Shown here piece by piece: positions 24,235 to 32,065 of a DNA stretch of 64,000 nucleotides. Every line of letters starts with the position of its first letter. The first letter of the stretch is position 1. A program made the position numbers and the translations under genes. This stretch comes from Mycolicibacterium parafortuitum (GTDB lineage: Bacteria; Actinomycetota; Actinomycetes; Mycobacteriales; Mycobacteriaceae). Under the pieces are notes generated by a model, which did no database searches, was not told the origin of the DNA, and saw only the letters and a program-made list of their open reading frames with translations. The DNA is taken from positions 47,132 through 111,131 of the forward strand of contig NZ_MVID01000025.1 of assembly GCF_002086815.1 (NCBI RefSeq). Reading direction: 5' to 3'.

Positions 24235-24819
24235 ATGACCGAGACAGTGAAAGACCCGGTACTGCAACGCTTCGAGCGTGACGTGCTGGCATTGACCGAT
24301 CAGCTCTACCGGGCGGCCCGGCGCTACACCGGTAACGCCATCGACGCCGAGGATCTGGTGCAGGAGACGATGATGAAGTCCTACAAGGCATTTCATCAGT
24401 TCGAGGACGGCACCAACGTTCGGGCGTGGCTCTTCCGGATCATGACGAACACCTGGATCAAGGCGCATCGGCGCGCCCAGTGCCGGCCCGCGGAGGTGCT
24501 CTCGGACGAGCTGACCGACGCGCAGCTGCATGCGCAGCTGAACCACACGTCGACAGGGCCGGCGTCAGCGGAGCTCACCGCGCTCGAAGCGCTCGGCGAC
24601 GACGAGGTCAGGGATGCGCTCGGTGCGCTCCGCGTCGAGCAGCGCCTGGTCGTGTACTACGCCGACGTCGAGGGACTGAGCTATCAGGAGATCGCCGACG
24701 TCCTCGACATCCCGAAGGGCACGGTGATGTCGCGACTGCACCGCGGCAGGCGCGCGCTGCGCGGCCTGCTCGCCGACGTCGCGGCCGACCGAGGCTACCT
24801 GCGCCAACCGGCGGCCTGA
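24235..24819 (+). CDS. ECF sigma factor, SigH/SigR-like
   Basis: 194 aa. Region 2: FERDVLALTDQLYRAARRYTGNAIDAEDLVQETM and FHQFEDGTNVRAWLFRIMTN, which strongly recalls SigH/SigR (described in pieces; domain about residues 10-95). Region 4: QRLVVYYADVEGLSYQEIADVLDIP and GTVMSRLHRGRRALRGLLADVA. GGAGG (24223-24227) precedes the ATG. Unlike sigH or sigR, it has no adjacent small zinc anti-sigma (RsrA/RshA, HxxxCxxC) gene: the downstream gene is mycothione reductase on the other strand. It is therefore a SigH-type paralogue with unclear regulation. A redox link to mtr is suggestive only. Confidence 0.9.
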   Translation: MTETVKDPVLQRFERDVLALTDQLYRAARRYTGNAIDAEDLVQETMMKSYKAFHQFEDGTNVRAWLFRIMTNTWIKAHRRAQCRPAEVLSDELTDAQLHAQLNHTSTGPASAELTALEALGDDEVRDALGALRVEQRLVVYYADVEGLSYQEIADVLDIPKGTVMSRLHRGRRALRGLLADVAADRGYLRQPAA

Positions 24820-24865
24820 TGCCGCCGGGACGGCGGCTCCTGCCTAATGCCGCCGGGACGGCGGC
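24819..24865. terminator. Duplicated hairpin between convergent sigma and mtr genes
   Basis: A 19-bp sequence, ATGCCGCCGGGACGGCGGC, occurs twice, at 24819-24837 and 24847-24865. Each forms a hairpin GCCGCCG-GGA-CGGCGGC with 7-bp arms. The first abuts the sigma-gene stop; the second encodes the last residues of Mtr. The position between convergent genes suggests a bidirectional terminator that arose by local duplication; no U-run is present, as is common in mycobacteria. Confidence 0.55.
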
Positions 24866-26256
24866 CAGGGCGGCTCCCCGCACAGCGCCAGCAGCGCGTT
24901 TTCGACGACCTCGGGCAGCGCCGGATGAATCCAGTACTGCCCGCGCGCCATGTCCTGGGCGGGCAGGTCGAACGCCATCGCCTGGATCAGCGGCTGGATG
25001 ATCGACGACGCCTGATGACCCATGATGTGCGCACCGAGCAGCAATCCGCTGTCGTCGTCGACGATCAGTTTCGCGAAACCGGTGGAGTCCTCCATCGCCC
25101 ACCCGTAGGCGACGTCGGCGTAGTCCTGCACCTTGGACCGGATGCGGTAGCCCGCCGCGCGCGCCTCGTTCTCGGTCAGTCCGACCGATGCGATCTGGGG
25201 TTCGGTGAACACCGCCGACGGCACGAAGCGGTGATTGGCCGGCATCAGGTTCTCGGTGTCGTCCCAGTCCTGCAGCAGGTTGTGCTTGACCACCCGGGCT
25301 TCGTGGTTGGCGACGTGCTTGAGCTGGTACGGGGAGCTGACGTCGCCGAGCGCGAACACGTTGCGGGCGGTGGTGCGCTGGTACTCGTCGACGGTGACCC
25401 GGCCGTCGGTGACCTCGACCCCGCCCAGGTGCGCGTCGAGCAGGTCGCCGTTGGGCACCCGGCCGGTCGCCACCAGCAGCGCGTCGGCACGCAGCGTGGC
25501 GCCGTCGTCGAGGCGCAGCGTGACCCCGCTGCTGTCGGAACTACCCCCGACGATGTTGCGGCGGCTGCGGATCTCCCACTTCTTGCCCGCGATGTCGGTG
25601 AAGCGCTCGCAGATCGTGTCGTCACAGTGGGTGAGCATCGTCGTGCCGCGCAGCACGATCGTCACGCGGGATCCCAACGCGGAGAACACGTGCGCGAACT
25701 CCGCGGCGACGAAACCGCCGCCGACGATCACCAGATGCTCGGGCAGTTCCGAGATCCGCATGATGGTGTCGCTGGTGTGATGGGCGACGCCGCAGTCGAG
25801 GATCGCCGGCGGCACGGTCGCGCGGGCCCCGGCGGCCAGTACCACCTGCGTCGCGGTGAACTCGTCGGCGTCGTCGGTGCGCAGCCGGTAGCCGGCACCG
25901 GTGTCGGGCCCGGCGAAGCGGGTGTGGCTGTCGAACACCTCGACGTTCGGCGACGAGCGCCGGTACTGTTCGCCGCCGGCGGCCAGCGGGTCGATCCGGC
26001 CGAACACCCGGGACACGATGTCGGTCCAACGCACCCCGTCGATGCGTCCGTCGACGCCGAATCTGCTTGACTCCCTGATCTGTTCGGCCACCCCGGCCGA
26101 GTAGACGAACATCTTCGTCGGGATGCAGCCGACGTTGAGGCAGGTGCCGCCGAAGACGCCCTTCTCGCAGATCGCCACCCGCTTGTCCACATAGCGTTCG
26201 TCGAGGATCGAGTTGCCCGACCCCGTGCCGATGATGGCGATATCGAAGTCAGCCAT
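24844..26256 (-). CDS. mtr: Mycothione reductase
   Basis: 470 aa FAD-dependent disulfide reductase that reduces oxidised mycothiol with NADPH. GTGSGNSILDER FAD motif at the N-terminus, redox pair in GGTCLNVGCIPTK (about residues 38-50), NAD(P) motif VIVGGGFVAAEFAHV, FAD motif FALGDVSSP, and the C-terminal His-Glu pair in WIHPALPEVVENALL. It has the family's length. ATG 26256 overlaps the upstream hydrolase stop by 8 nt. The order hydrolase-mtr is as in M. tuberculosis Rv2854-Rv2855. Confidence 0.96.
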   Translation of the reverse strand: MADFDIAIIGTGSGNSILDERYVDKRVAICEKGVFGGTCLNVGCIPTKMFVYSAGVAEQIRESSRFGVDGRIDGVRWTDIVSRVFGRIDPLAAGGEQYRRSSPNVEVFDSHTRFAGPDTGAGYRLRTDDADEFTATQVVLAAGARATVPPAILDCGVAHHTSDTIMRISELPEHLVIVGGGFVAAEFAHVFSALGSRVTIVLRGTTMLTHCDDTICERFTDIAGKKWEIRSRRNIVGGSSDSSGVTLRLDDGATLRADALLVATGRVPNGDLLDAHLGGVEVTDGRVTVDEYQRTTARNVFALGDVSSPYQLKHVANHEARVVKHNLLQDWDDTENLMPANHRFVPSAVFTEPQIASVGLTENEARAAGYRIRSKVQDYADVAYGWAMEDSTGFAKLIVDDDSGLLLGAHIMGHQASSIIQPLIQAMAFDLPAQDMARGQYWIHPALPEVVENALLALCGEPPWPPSRRH

Positions 26257-27304
26257 GGTCTGTGCTCCCGTCGGATGATGTCGCGGTGGTCGGCCGGTCG
26301 GCCAGGTACCAGTCCAGCCAGGCGTCCAGCTCGGCGTAGGCGACGCGGCGCGGACCGGGCAGGGACAGGAAAACATCGTGTTTGGCGTCGACGATCGGCA
26401 CCACCGTCGACCGGTTCCCGATACACCCCGCCCAGCGCGCGATCTGGGCCACGTCCAGCACCGCGTCACCGCGCTGAATCGCTTCCGGGTCGACGGCCTC
26501 GCGCACACTGTGGTCCGAACGCAGGATCAGGTTCGGCACACCGACGTCCAGTCCCCGGTGCAGCCGGGCCTGCCCGCGCCGGATCGCATGCAGCCAACCG
26601 GACGTGACCGGGAACCCGCCGACCGGCTTCCAGCGCAGGTCGTAGTCGAACTCCCCGAAGAAGTCGCGGTGCAGCGTCGCGCCGTAACCACCGCCGGGAT
26701 TGGGACGCCGGATCACCGCGTTCTTGCGGAGCCTCCGGATCGCCATGATCGCCGCCGACGCCGCCGGTGTGCGCAAGATCGCATGCCCCTGCAGATCCAG
26801 CCACGGCGCGTTCAGGACCAGGCCTCCGACCCGGTCGGCGCCTGCGCCTCCGTCGACCCGGTCGGCGCCTGCGCCCGCGCGGGCGCGCAACCGGTCCAGC
26901 CACAGCGACACCACCAGCCCGCCTGCCGAATGTCCGTAGACCATCACCCGTGTGTGCGGGGACTCCGCGGCGATCTCGTCGAGGGCCAACTCGAGCTCGA
27001 CGTCGTAGCGGGACAGGTCGGTGGTGAAGTGCGGGGTCTGCCCGTCCCGGTGGGATCGGCCGCATTTGTGCAGGTCGAGGGCGTAGACGGTGAAGCCGCG
27101 GGCCGCCAGGTGGTCACCGAGTTCGGTGTGGAAGAAGTAGTCGGTGTAGCCGTGCACCAGCAGCACCGCGTGCCGCGCGGCGGGGTCCGGTTCCCCTCGC
27201 CGCACCAGCGTCGCCACCAGATCGCCTTCGCCGTCCGGGTCGGGCCCGAGGGCGTAGGTGCGTTGCCGGTATCCGGGCAGCACGTCGGGCTCCCATCCAG
27301 ACAC
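26249..27304 (-). CDS. Alpha/beta hydrolase (lysophospholipase-like, Rv2854-like)
   Basis: 351 aa. HGYTDYFFHTELGDHLAARG gives the oxyanion-hole region, YALDLHKCGRS the following strand, and the nucleophile Ser is in VYGHSAGGLVVSLWLD (about residue 130). Between about 148 and 165 an imperfect Ala/Gly/Asp repeat (AGADRVDGGAGADRV) interrupts the fold, reflecting a small DNA repeat around 26845-26890. His of the triad is probably in DAKHDVFLSLPG near the C-terminus. GTG 27304 chosen; GTG 27313 is three codons upstream. First gene of the hydrolase-mtr unit; the mqo gene is divergent. Confidence 0.85.
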   Translation of the reverse strand: MSGWEPDVLPGYRQRTYALGPDPDGEGDLVATLVRRGEPDPAARHAVLLVHGYTDYFFHTELGDHLAARGFTVYALDLHKCGRSHRDGQTPHFTTDLSRYDVELELALDEIAAESPHTRVMVYGHSAGGLVVSLWLDRLRARAGAGADRVDGGAGADRVGGLVLNAPWLDLQGHAILRTPAASAAIMAIRRLRKNAVIRRPNPGGGYGATLHRDFFGEFDYDLRWKPVGGFPVTSGWLHAIRRGQARLHRGLDVGVPNLILRSDHSVREAVDPEAIQRGDAVLDVAQIARWAGCIGNRSTVVPIVDAKHDVFLSLPGPRRVAYAELDAWLDWYLADRPTTATSSDGSTDHG

Positions 27305-27420
27305 GCCTGCCACCCTAATCGTGTGACCCGGTCGGCGGGTTGACCCCGACCGTGGCGGGATAACCTGAACACCGGTAAGCCGTGAGAAACGGGCAGCGAC
27401 CACGAAGGACCCACGAAAAG

Positions 27421-28977
27421 GTGTCAGAAGCAGAGAAGACCGACGTCCTGCTCGTCGGCGCCGGCATCATGAGCGCAACCCTCAGCGCACTGTTGCGGTT
27501 GGTCGAGCCGAACTGGTCGATGACGCTGGTCGAGCGCCTCGACGGGGTCGCGGCCGAAAGCAGCGACGCGTGGAACAACGCGGGCACGGGCCACTCCGCC
27601 CTCTGCGAGCTGAACTACACGCCCGCCAAGCCCGACGGCTCGATCGACATCAGCAAGGCCATCAACGTCAACGAGCAGTTCCAGGTGTCGCGCCAGTTCT
27701 GGGCCTACGCGGTGGAGAACGGCGTGCTGCCCGAGGTGCGCAGCTTCCTGAACCCGATCCCGCACGTCAGCTTCGTCACCGGCGCCGACAACGTGCAGTA
27801 CCTGCGCAAGCGCTACAACGCGCTGGTCACCAACCCGTTGTTCGCGACGATGGAGTTCATCGACGACACCGACGAGTTCGCCCGCCGGCTGCCGCTGATG
27901 GCCGAGGGCCGCGACCTGCGCGAGCCCGTCGGGCTGAACTGGACCCAGGACGGCACCGACGTCGACTTCGGGTCGCTGTCGCGTCAGCTGCTCGGATTCG
28001 GTGCCAAACAAGGACTGTCCACGCTGTTCGGTCATTCGGTGACCGACCTCGACAAGAAGTCGGACGGCACCTGGAACGTCAAGGTCGTCAACGGCCGCAC
28101 CGGCCACAAGCGGGTGTTCAACGCCAAGTTCGTGTTCGTCGGCGCCGGCGGCGGAGCGCTGCCGCTGCTGCAGAAGGCGGGCATCAAGGAGGCCAAGGGA
28201 TTCGGCGGGTTCCCGGTCGGCGGCCAGTGGCTGCGCACCGGCAACCCGGACCTCACCGCCCGGCACCAGGCCAAGGTCTACGGTCTGCCGCCGCTGGGTG
28301 CGCCCCCGATGTCGGTGCCGCACCTCGACACCCGCGTCATCAACGACAAATCCTGGCTGCTGTTCGGGCCGTTCGCCGGCTGGTCGCCGAAGTTCCTCAA
28401 GCAGGGCAAGATCACCGATCTGCCGTTCTCGGTACGCCCCGACAACCTGGTCTCGATGCTCGGGGTCGGCCTGACCGAGATGGGTCTGTTGAAGTACCTG
28501 ATCGGCCAGCTGCTGCTCAGCGAAGCCGCGCGGGTGGAGAACCTTCGTGAATTCGCGCCGACCGCAAAGAATTCCGACTGGGAGCTGGACATCGCCGGCC
28601 AGCGCGTGCAGGTGATCCGCAAGGCCAAGGGCAAGGGCGGCGTGCTCGAGTTCGGCACCACGGTGCTCTCGGCCGCCGACGGCAGCATCGCCGGACTCCT
28701 CGGCGCGTCGCCGGGTGCGTCGACCGCGGTGCCCGCGATGTTCGACGTGATGCAGCGGTGTTTCGCCGACCGCTACCCGTCCTGGGAGCCCAAGCTCAAG
28801 GAGATGGTGCCGTCACTGGGCACCAAGCTGTCCGAGAACCCGAAGCTCTTCGACGAGGTGTGGGCACACGGCACCAAGGTGCTCAAGCTCGACAATCCCG
28901 CCTCTTCGCTGCCCGCCACGGCAGACGGCGAATCGACCGCGGGCACCGAGCACACCCCGACCGCGGCGACCGTTTGA
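27421..28977 (+). CDS. mqo: Malate:quinone oxidoreductase
   Basis: 518 aa FAD-dependent membrane-associated TCA-cycle enzyme that oxidises malate and reduces the quinone pool. VLLVGAGIMSATLSALL is the FAD-binding start; the family-typical AWNNAGTGHSALCELNYTP (about residues 45-63), QFWAYAVENG and FVGAGGGALPLLQKAGI follow. GTG 27421 is used, with GAAGGA 11 nt upstream; an in-frame GTG at 27382 would add 13 residues without a better ribosome site. The acidic/Thr-rich last 20 residues are a low-complexity tail. Confidence 0.95.
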   Translation: MSEAEKTDVLLVGAGIMSATLSALLRLVEPNWSMTLVERLDGVAAESSDAWNNAGTGHSALCELNYTPAKPDGSIDISKAINVNEQFQVSRQFWAYAVENGVLPEVRSFLNPIPHVSFVTGADNVQYLRKRYNALVTNPLFATMEFIDDTDEFARRLPLMAEGRDLREPVGLNWTQDGTDVDFGSLSRQLLGFGAKQGLSTLFGHSVTDLDKKSDGTWNVKVVNGRTGHKRVFNAKFVFVGAGGGALPLLQKAGIKEAKGFGGFPVGGQWLRTGNPDLTARHQAKVYGLPPLGAPPMSVPHLDTRVINDKSWLLFGPFAGWSPKFLKQGKITDLPFSVRPDNLVSMLGVGLTEMGLLKYLIGQLLLSEAARVENLREFAPTAKNSDWELDIAGQRVQVIRKAKGKGGVLEFGTTVLSAADGSIAGLLGASPGASTAVPAMFDVMQRCFADRYPSWEPKLKEMVPSLGTKLSENPKLFDEVWAHGTKVLKLDNPASSLPATADGESTAGTEHTPTAATV

Positions 28978-28990
28978 TCCGGCCGCTCAT

Positions 28991-29437
28991 ATGACAGTGC
29001 CGCTGCGCCGTAGCTGGGCCAAGGACCTCGACGCCGCGACGCTCTACGGGCTGCTCAAACTTCGGGTCGAGGTTTTCGTCGTCGAGCAGGCGACACCGTA
29101 CCCGGAACTCGACGGCCGCGACCTGCTCGCAGAGACCCGCCACTTCTGGCTGGAAAACGCTGAAGGAGAAGTCATTTCGACGCTGCGCTTGATGGAGGAG
29201 CACCCCGCCGGGCAGAAGGCGTTCCGGATCGGCCGGGTCTGTACCCGGCGTAGCGACCGCGGGAAGGGCCACACCACCCGGCTGCTGCAGGCCGCGCTGG
29301 CAGAGGTCGGCGACTATCCGTGCCACATCAACGCCCAGACCTACCTCGCGGAGATGTACGGCAGGCACGGGTTCGTGCGTGACGGCGAGGAGTTCCTCGA
29401 CGACGGCATCCCGCACGTGGCGATGGTCAAGCCGTGA
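28991..29437 (+). CDS. GNAT acetyltransferase, ElaA type
   Basis: 148 aa. LYGLLKLRVEVFVVEQATPY near residue 20 is the ElaA hallmark; acetyl-CoA binding in IGRVCTRRSDRGKGHTTRL (about 77-95), then YLAEMYGRHGFVRDGEEFLDDGIPH. Role unknown. It starts 13 nt after mqo and its stop overlaps the chelatase-like gene (GTGA, 29434-29437). Gene order as Rv2852c-Rv2851c-Rv2850c. Confidence 0.88.
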   Translation: MTVPLRRSWAKDLDAATLYGLLKLRVEVFVVEQATPYPELDGRDLLAETRHFWLENAEGEVISTLRLMEEHPAGQKAFRIGRVCTRRSDRGKGHTTRLLQAALAEVGDYPCHINAQTYLAEMYGRHGFVRDGEEFLDDGIPHVAMVKP

Positions 29438-31344
29438 CGGCGCTTTCCGGGGCGTCGCCGGCGGTGCCGATCTACCCGTTCAGCGCGGTGATCGGGCACG
29501 ATCAACTGCGGCTGGCGCTCGTGCTGTGCGCCGTGCGCCCCGACATCGGGGGCGTGCTGATCCGCGGCGAGAAGGGCACCGCGAAGTCGACGGCGGTGCG
29601 AGGTCTGGCACAGGTGCTCTCGGCGGCGTACGCGGCCGCGGGCGACGGCGGCGGCCAGTTGGTCGAGCTGCCGATCGGGGCCACCGAGGACCGCGTCGTC
29701 GGGTCACTGGACCTGCAGAAGGTGCTGCGCGACGGCGAGCACGCGTTCTCACCCGGACTGCTCGCGAAGGCGCACCGCGGCGTGCTCTACGTCGACGAGG
29801 TCAACCTGCTGCACGACCACCTCGTCGACGTGCTCCTCGACGCCGCGGCGATGGGACGCGTGCACATCGAACGCGACGGCGTCTCGCACAGCCACGACGC
29901 CCGGTTCGTGTTGATCGGGACGATGAATCCCGAAGAGGGCGAACTGCGCCCGCAGTTGCTCGACAGGTTCGGGCTCACCGTCGACGTGGCGGCCTCCCGC
30001 GATGTCGACGTGCGCGCCGAGGTGATCCGCGCCCGGCTCGCCTATGAGGCCGACCCGGCCGCGTTCGCGCAGCGCTACGCCGACGCGGATGCCGAGCTTT
30101 CCGCGCGCATCGCCGAGGCCAGGGCGCTGGTGTCGCAGGTGGTGTTGCCCGACAACGAGTTACGCCGGATCGCCGCGCTGTGTGCGGCGTTCGACGTCGA
30201 CGGTATGCGCGCCGACCTGGTGGTGGCGCGCACCGCGGTGGCGCATGCCGCCTGGCGTGGCGAAACCACCGTGGACGAGGGCGATATCCGGGTGGCCGCC
30301 GAACTCGCGCTGCCGCACCGCCGGCGTCGCGACCCGTTCGACGACCCGGGTCTGGACCCCGGACAACTCGACGACGCGATGCAGCAGGCCGGTGAATCCG
30401 CCGACCGGGAGCCCGAGCCCGAGCCCGACCCCGATCCGCCCGGCGGCGGGGGTGAGCCGCAGGACCCCGCGAACGGTGATGCACCGCAACAGAATTCATC
30501 GCAGCAAGATGCGCCGCAGCGCGGCGCCGCGCCGCGCGGCGGGCACAGCGCGGCCCCGTCGCCGACGTTCAAGACCAGGACACTCGTCGTGCCCGGCGTG
30601 GGGGAGGGGGCGCCGGGGCGGCGGTCCCGGGCCCGCAACCGCACCGGTTCGGTGATCGCCGCGACCGCCGAGCCCGACTCCGGGCACGGCATGCACGTGT
30701 TCGCGACGCTGCTCGCCGCGGCGGGCCGGCAGGCCGGGCCCGGCGCGCTGCGTCCCGTTCCCGACGACGTGCACCGCGCGGTGCGCGAGGGCCGCGAGGG
30801 CAACCTGGTGATCTTCGTGGTCGATGCGTCGGGCTCGATGGCCGCCCGCGACCGGATGTCGGCGGTCAGCGGAGCGACGCTGTCGCTGCTGCGCGACGCG
30901 TACCAGCGCCGCGACAAGGTCGCGGTGATCACGTTCCGCGGCCAGGACGCCCAGGTCCTGTTGCCTCCGACCACTTCGGTGCACATCGCCAGCCGGCGGC
31001 TGAGCCGATTCGCCACCGGCGGGAAAACCCCGCTGGCGCAAGGGCTTCTGGCCGCCCGCGACATGGTGGTGCGGGAACGGGCGCGCGACCGTGCCCGCCG
31101 CAGCCTGGTGGTGGTGCTGACCGACGGACGCGCCACCGGCGGACCCGACCCACTGGGCCGGGCCAGGGCGGCCGCGGCCCGGCTGGTGGCCGAAGGCGCG
31201 GCGGGCGTCGTCGTCGACTGTGAAACCTCCTATATCCGACTCGATCTCGCGCAGGAGCTGGCCCACCGGCTCGGCGCCCCCGCCGTACGTCTGGACGAAC
31301 TGCGGGCCGAGAATCTGACCGCGCTGGTGAAAGGCGCCGCGTAG
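29434..31344 (+). CDS. Chelatase-like AAA ATPase with VWA domain (BchI-BchD fusion, Rv2850c-like)
   Basis: 636 aa. AAA+ domain about residues 10-300: Walker A RGEKGTAKSTAV, Walker B LYVDEVNLLHDHLVDVLLDAA, sensor region IGTMNPEEGELRPQLLDRFG. A Pro/Glu/Gln-rich linker lies at about 315-385. The VWA domain starts at about 445 with the MIDAS motif VDASGSMAARDRMS and a Thr in FRGQDAQVLLPPTTS. This is the subunit I plus D layout of Mg- and Co-chelatases in one chain. It directly precedes cobO and cobB. No cobN/bchH-type large subunit is in the window, so whether it serves cobalt insertion or another metalation is open. Confidence 0.9.
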   Translation: MTALSGASPAVPIYPFSAVIGHDQLRLALVLCAVRPDIGGVLIRGEKGTAKSTAVRGLAQVLSAAYAAAGDGGGQLVELPIGATEDRVVGSLDLQKVLRDGEHAFSPGLLAKAHRGVLYVDEVNLLHDHLVDVLLDAAAMGRVHIERDGVSHSHDARFVLIGTMNPEEGELRPQLLDRFGLTVDVAASRDVDVRAEVIRARLAYEADPAAFAQRYADADAELSARIAEARALVSQVVLPDNELRRIAALCAAFDVDGMRADLVVARTAVAHAAWRGETTVDEGDIRVAAELALPHRRRRDPFDDPGLDPGQLDDAMQQAGESADREPEPEPDPDPPGGGGEPQDPANGDAPQQNSSQQDAPQRGAAPRGGHSAAPSPTFKTRTLVVPGVGEGAPGRRSRARNRTGSVIAATAEPDSGHGMHVFATLLAAAGRQAGPGALRPVPDDVHRAVREGREGNLVIFVVDASGSMAARDRMSAVSGATLSLLRDAYQRRDKVAVITFRGQDAQVLLPPTTSVHIASRRLSRFATGGKTPLAQGLLAARDMVVRERARDRARRSLVVVLTDGRATGGPDPLGRARAAAARLVAEGAAGVVVDCETSYIRLDLAQELAHRLGAPAVRLDELRAENLTALVKGAA

Positions 31345-31356
31345 AAGGGTGATGCC

Positions 31357-31971
31357 ATGCCTCAGGGACAACCGCTGACGGTTCCCGACGATGGCCTGAC
31401 GACACGAGCCCGGCGCAACGCCCCGCTGCTGGCGGTGCACACCGGACCGGGCAAGGGTAAGTCGACGGCCGCGTTCGGGATGGCGCTGCGCGCCTGGAAC
31501 CAGGGTTTCGACATCGCGGTGTTCCAGTTCGTCAAGAGCGCGAAATGGAAGGTCGGCGAGGAGACCGCGCTTGTCGAACTCGGTCGCGCGCACACCGAAC
31601 GCGGTGTCGGTGGACCCGTCGAATGGCACAAGATGGGCGCGGGCTGGTCGTGGACCCGCAAGCCCGGCACCGAGACCGACCACGCCGTCGCCGCCGCCGA
31701 CGGGTGGGCCGAGATCTCGCGCAGGCTCGCCGAGCAGCGCCACGACTTCTACGTGCTCGACGAGTTCACCTATCCGCTGAAGTGGGGCTGGGTGGACGTC
31801 GAGGAAGTGGTCGAGACGCTGGCGAACCGCCCGGGCACCCAGCATGTGGTGATCACCGGCCGGGACGCCCCGCAGGCGCTGCTCGACGCCGCCGATCTGG
31901 TCACCGAGATGACCAAGATCAAGCACCCGATGGACGCCGGACGCAAGGGCCAGAAGGGCATCGAGTGGTGA
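31357..31971 (+). CDS. cobO: Cob(I)yrinic acid a,c-diamide adenosyltransferase
   Basis: 204 aa. P-loop HTGPGKGKSTAAFG (about residues 28-41), FQFVKSAKWKVGEE, FYVLDEFTYPLKWGW and VITGRDAPQALLDAADLVTEM are all CobA/CobO family. It adds the adenosyl group to reduced corrin cobalt. The starting ATG is 12 nt after the chelatase gene. A 60-bp dispersed repeat separates it from cobB. Confidence 0.95.
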   Translation: MPQGQPLTVPDDGLTTRARRNAPLLAVHTGPGKGKSTAAFGMALRAWNQGFDIAVFQFVKSAKWKVGEETALVELGRAHTERGVGGPVEWHKMGAGWSWTRKPGTETDHAVAAADGWAEISRRLAEQRHDFYVLDEFTYPLKWGWVDVEEVVETLANRPGTQHVVITGRDAPQALLDAADLVTEMTKIKHPMDAGRKGQKGIEW

Positions 31972-31989
31972 GCGTGCGCCGCGGTCGGT

Positions 31990-32049
31990 GCGAGCGTGCG
32001 CAAAGTTCGGTATGTGGGCGGCGTGTCGCCCGCAGACACGCACGCTCGC
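31990..32049 (-). repeat. 60-bp dispersed inverted-end repeat, copy A
   Basis: Sits between cobO and cobB. The ends are inverted (GCGAGCGTGCG ... CGCACGCTCGC, read on the minus strand). The minus-strand sequence matches the plus-strand copy at 47100-47159 closely in the first 31 bases and the last 14, with a variable inner part; both copies are exactly 60 bp. An internal GTGTC...GACAC hairpin is present in both. Confidence 0.8.
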
Positions 32050-32065
32050 GGGCTTGGGGGAAGGT

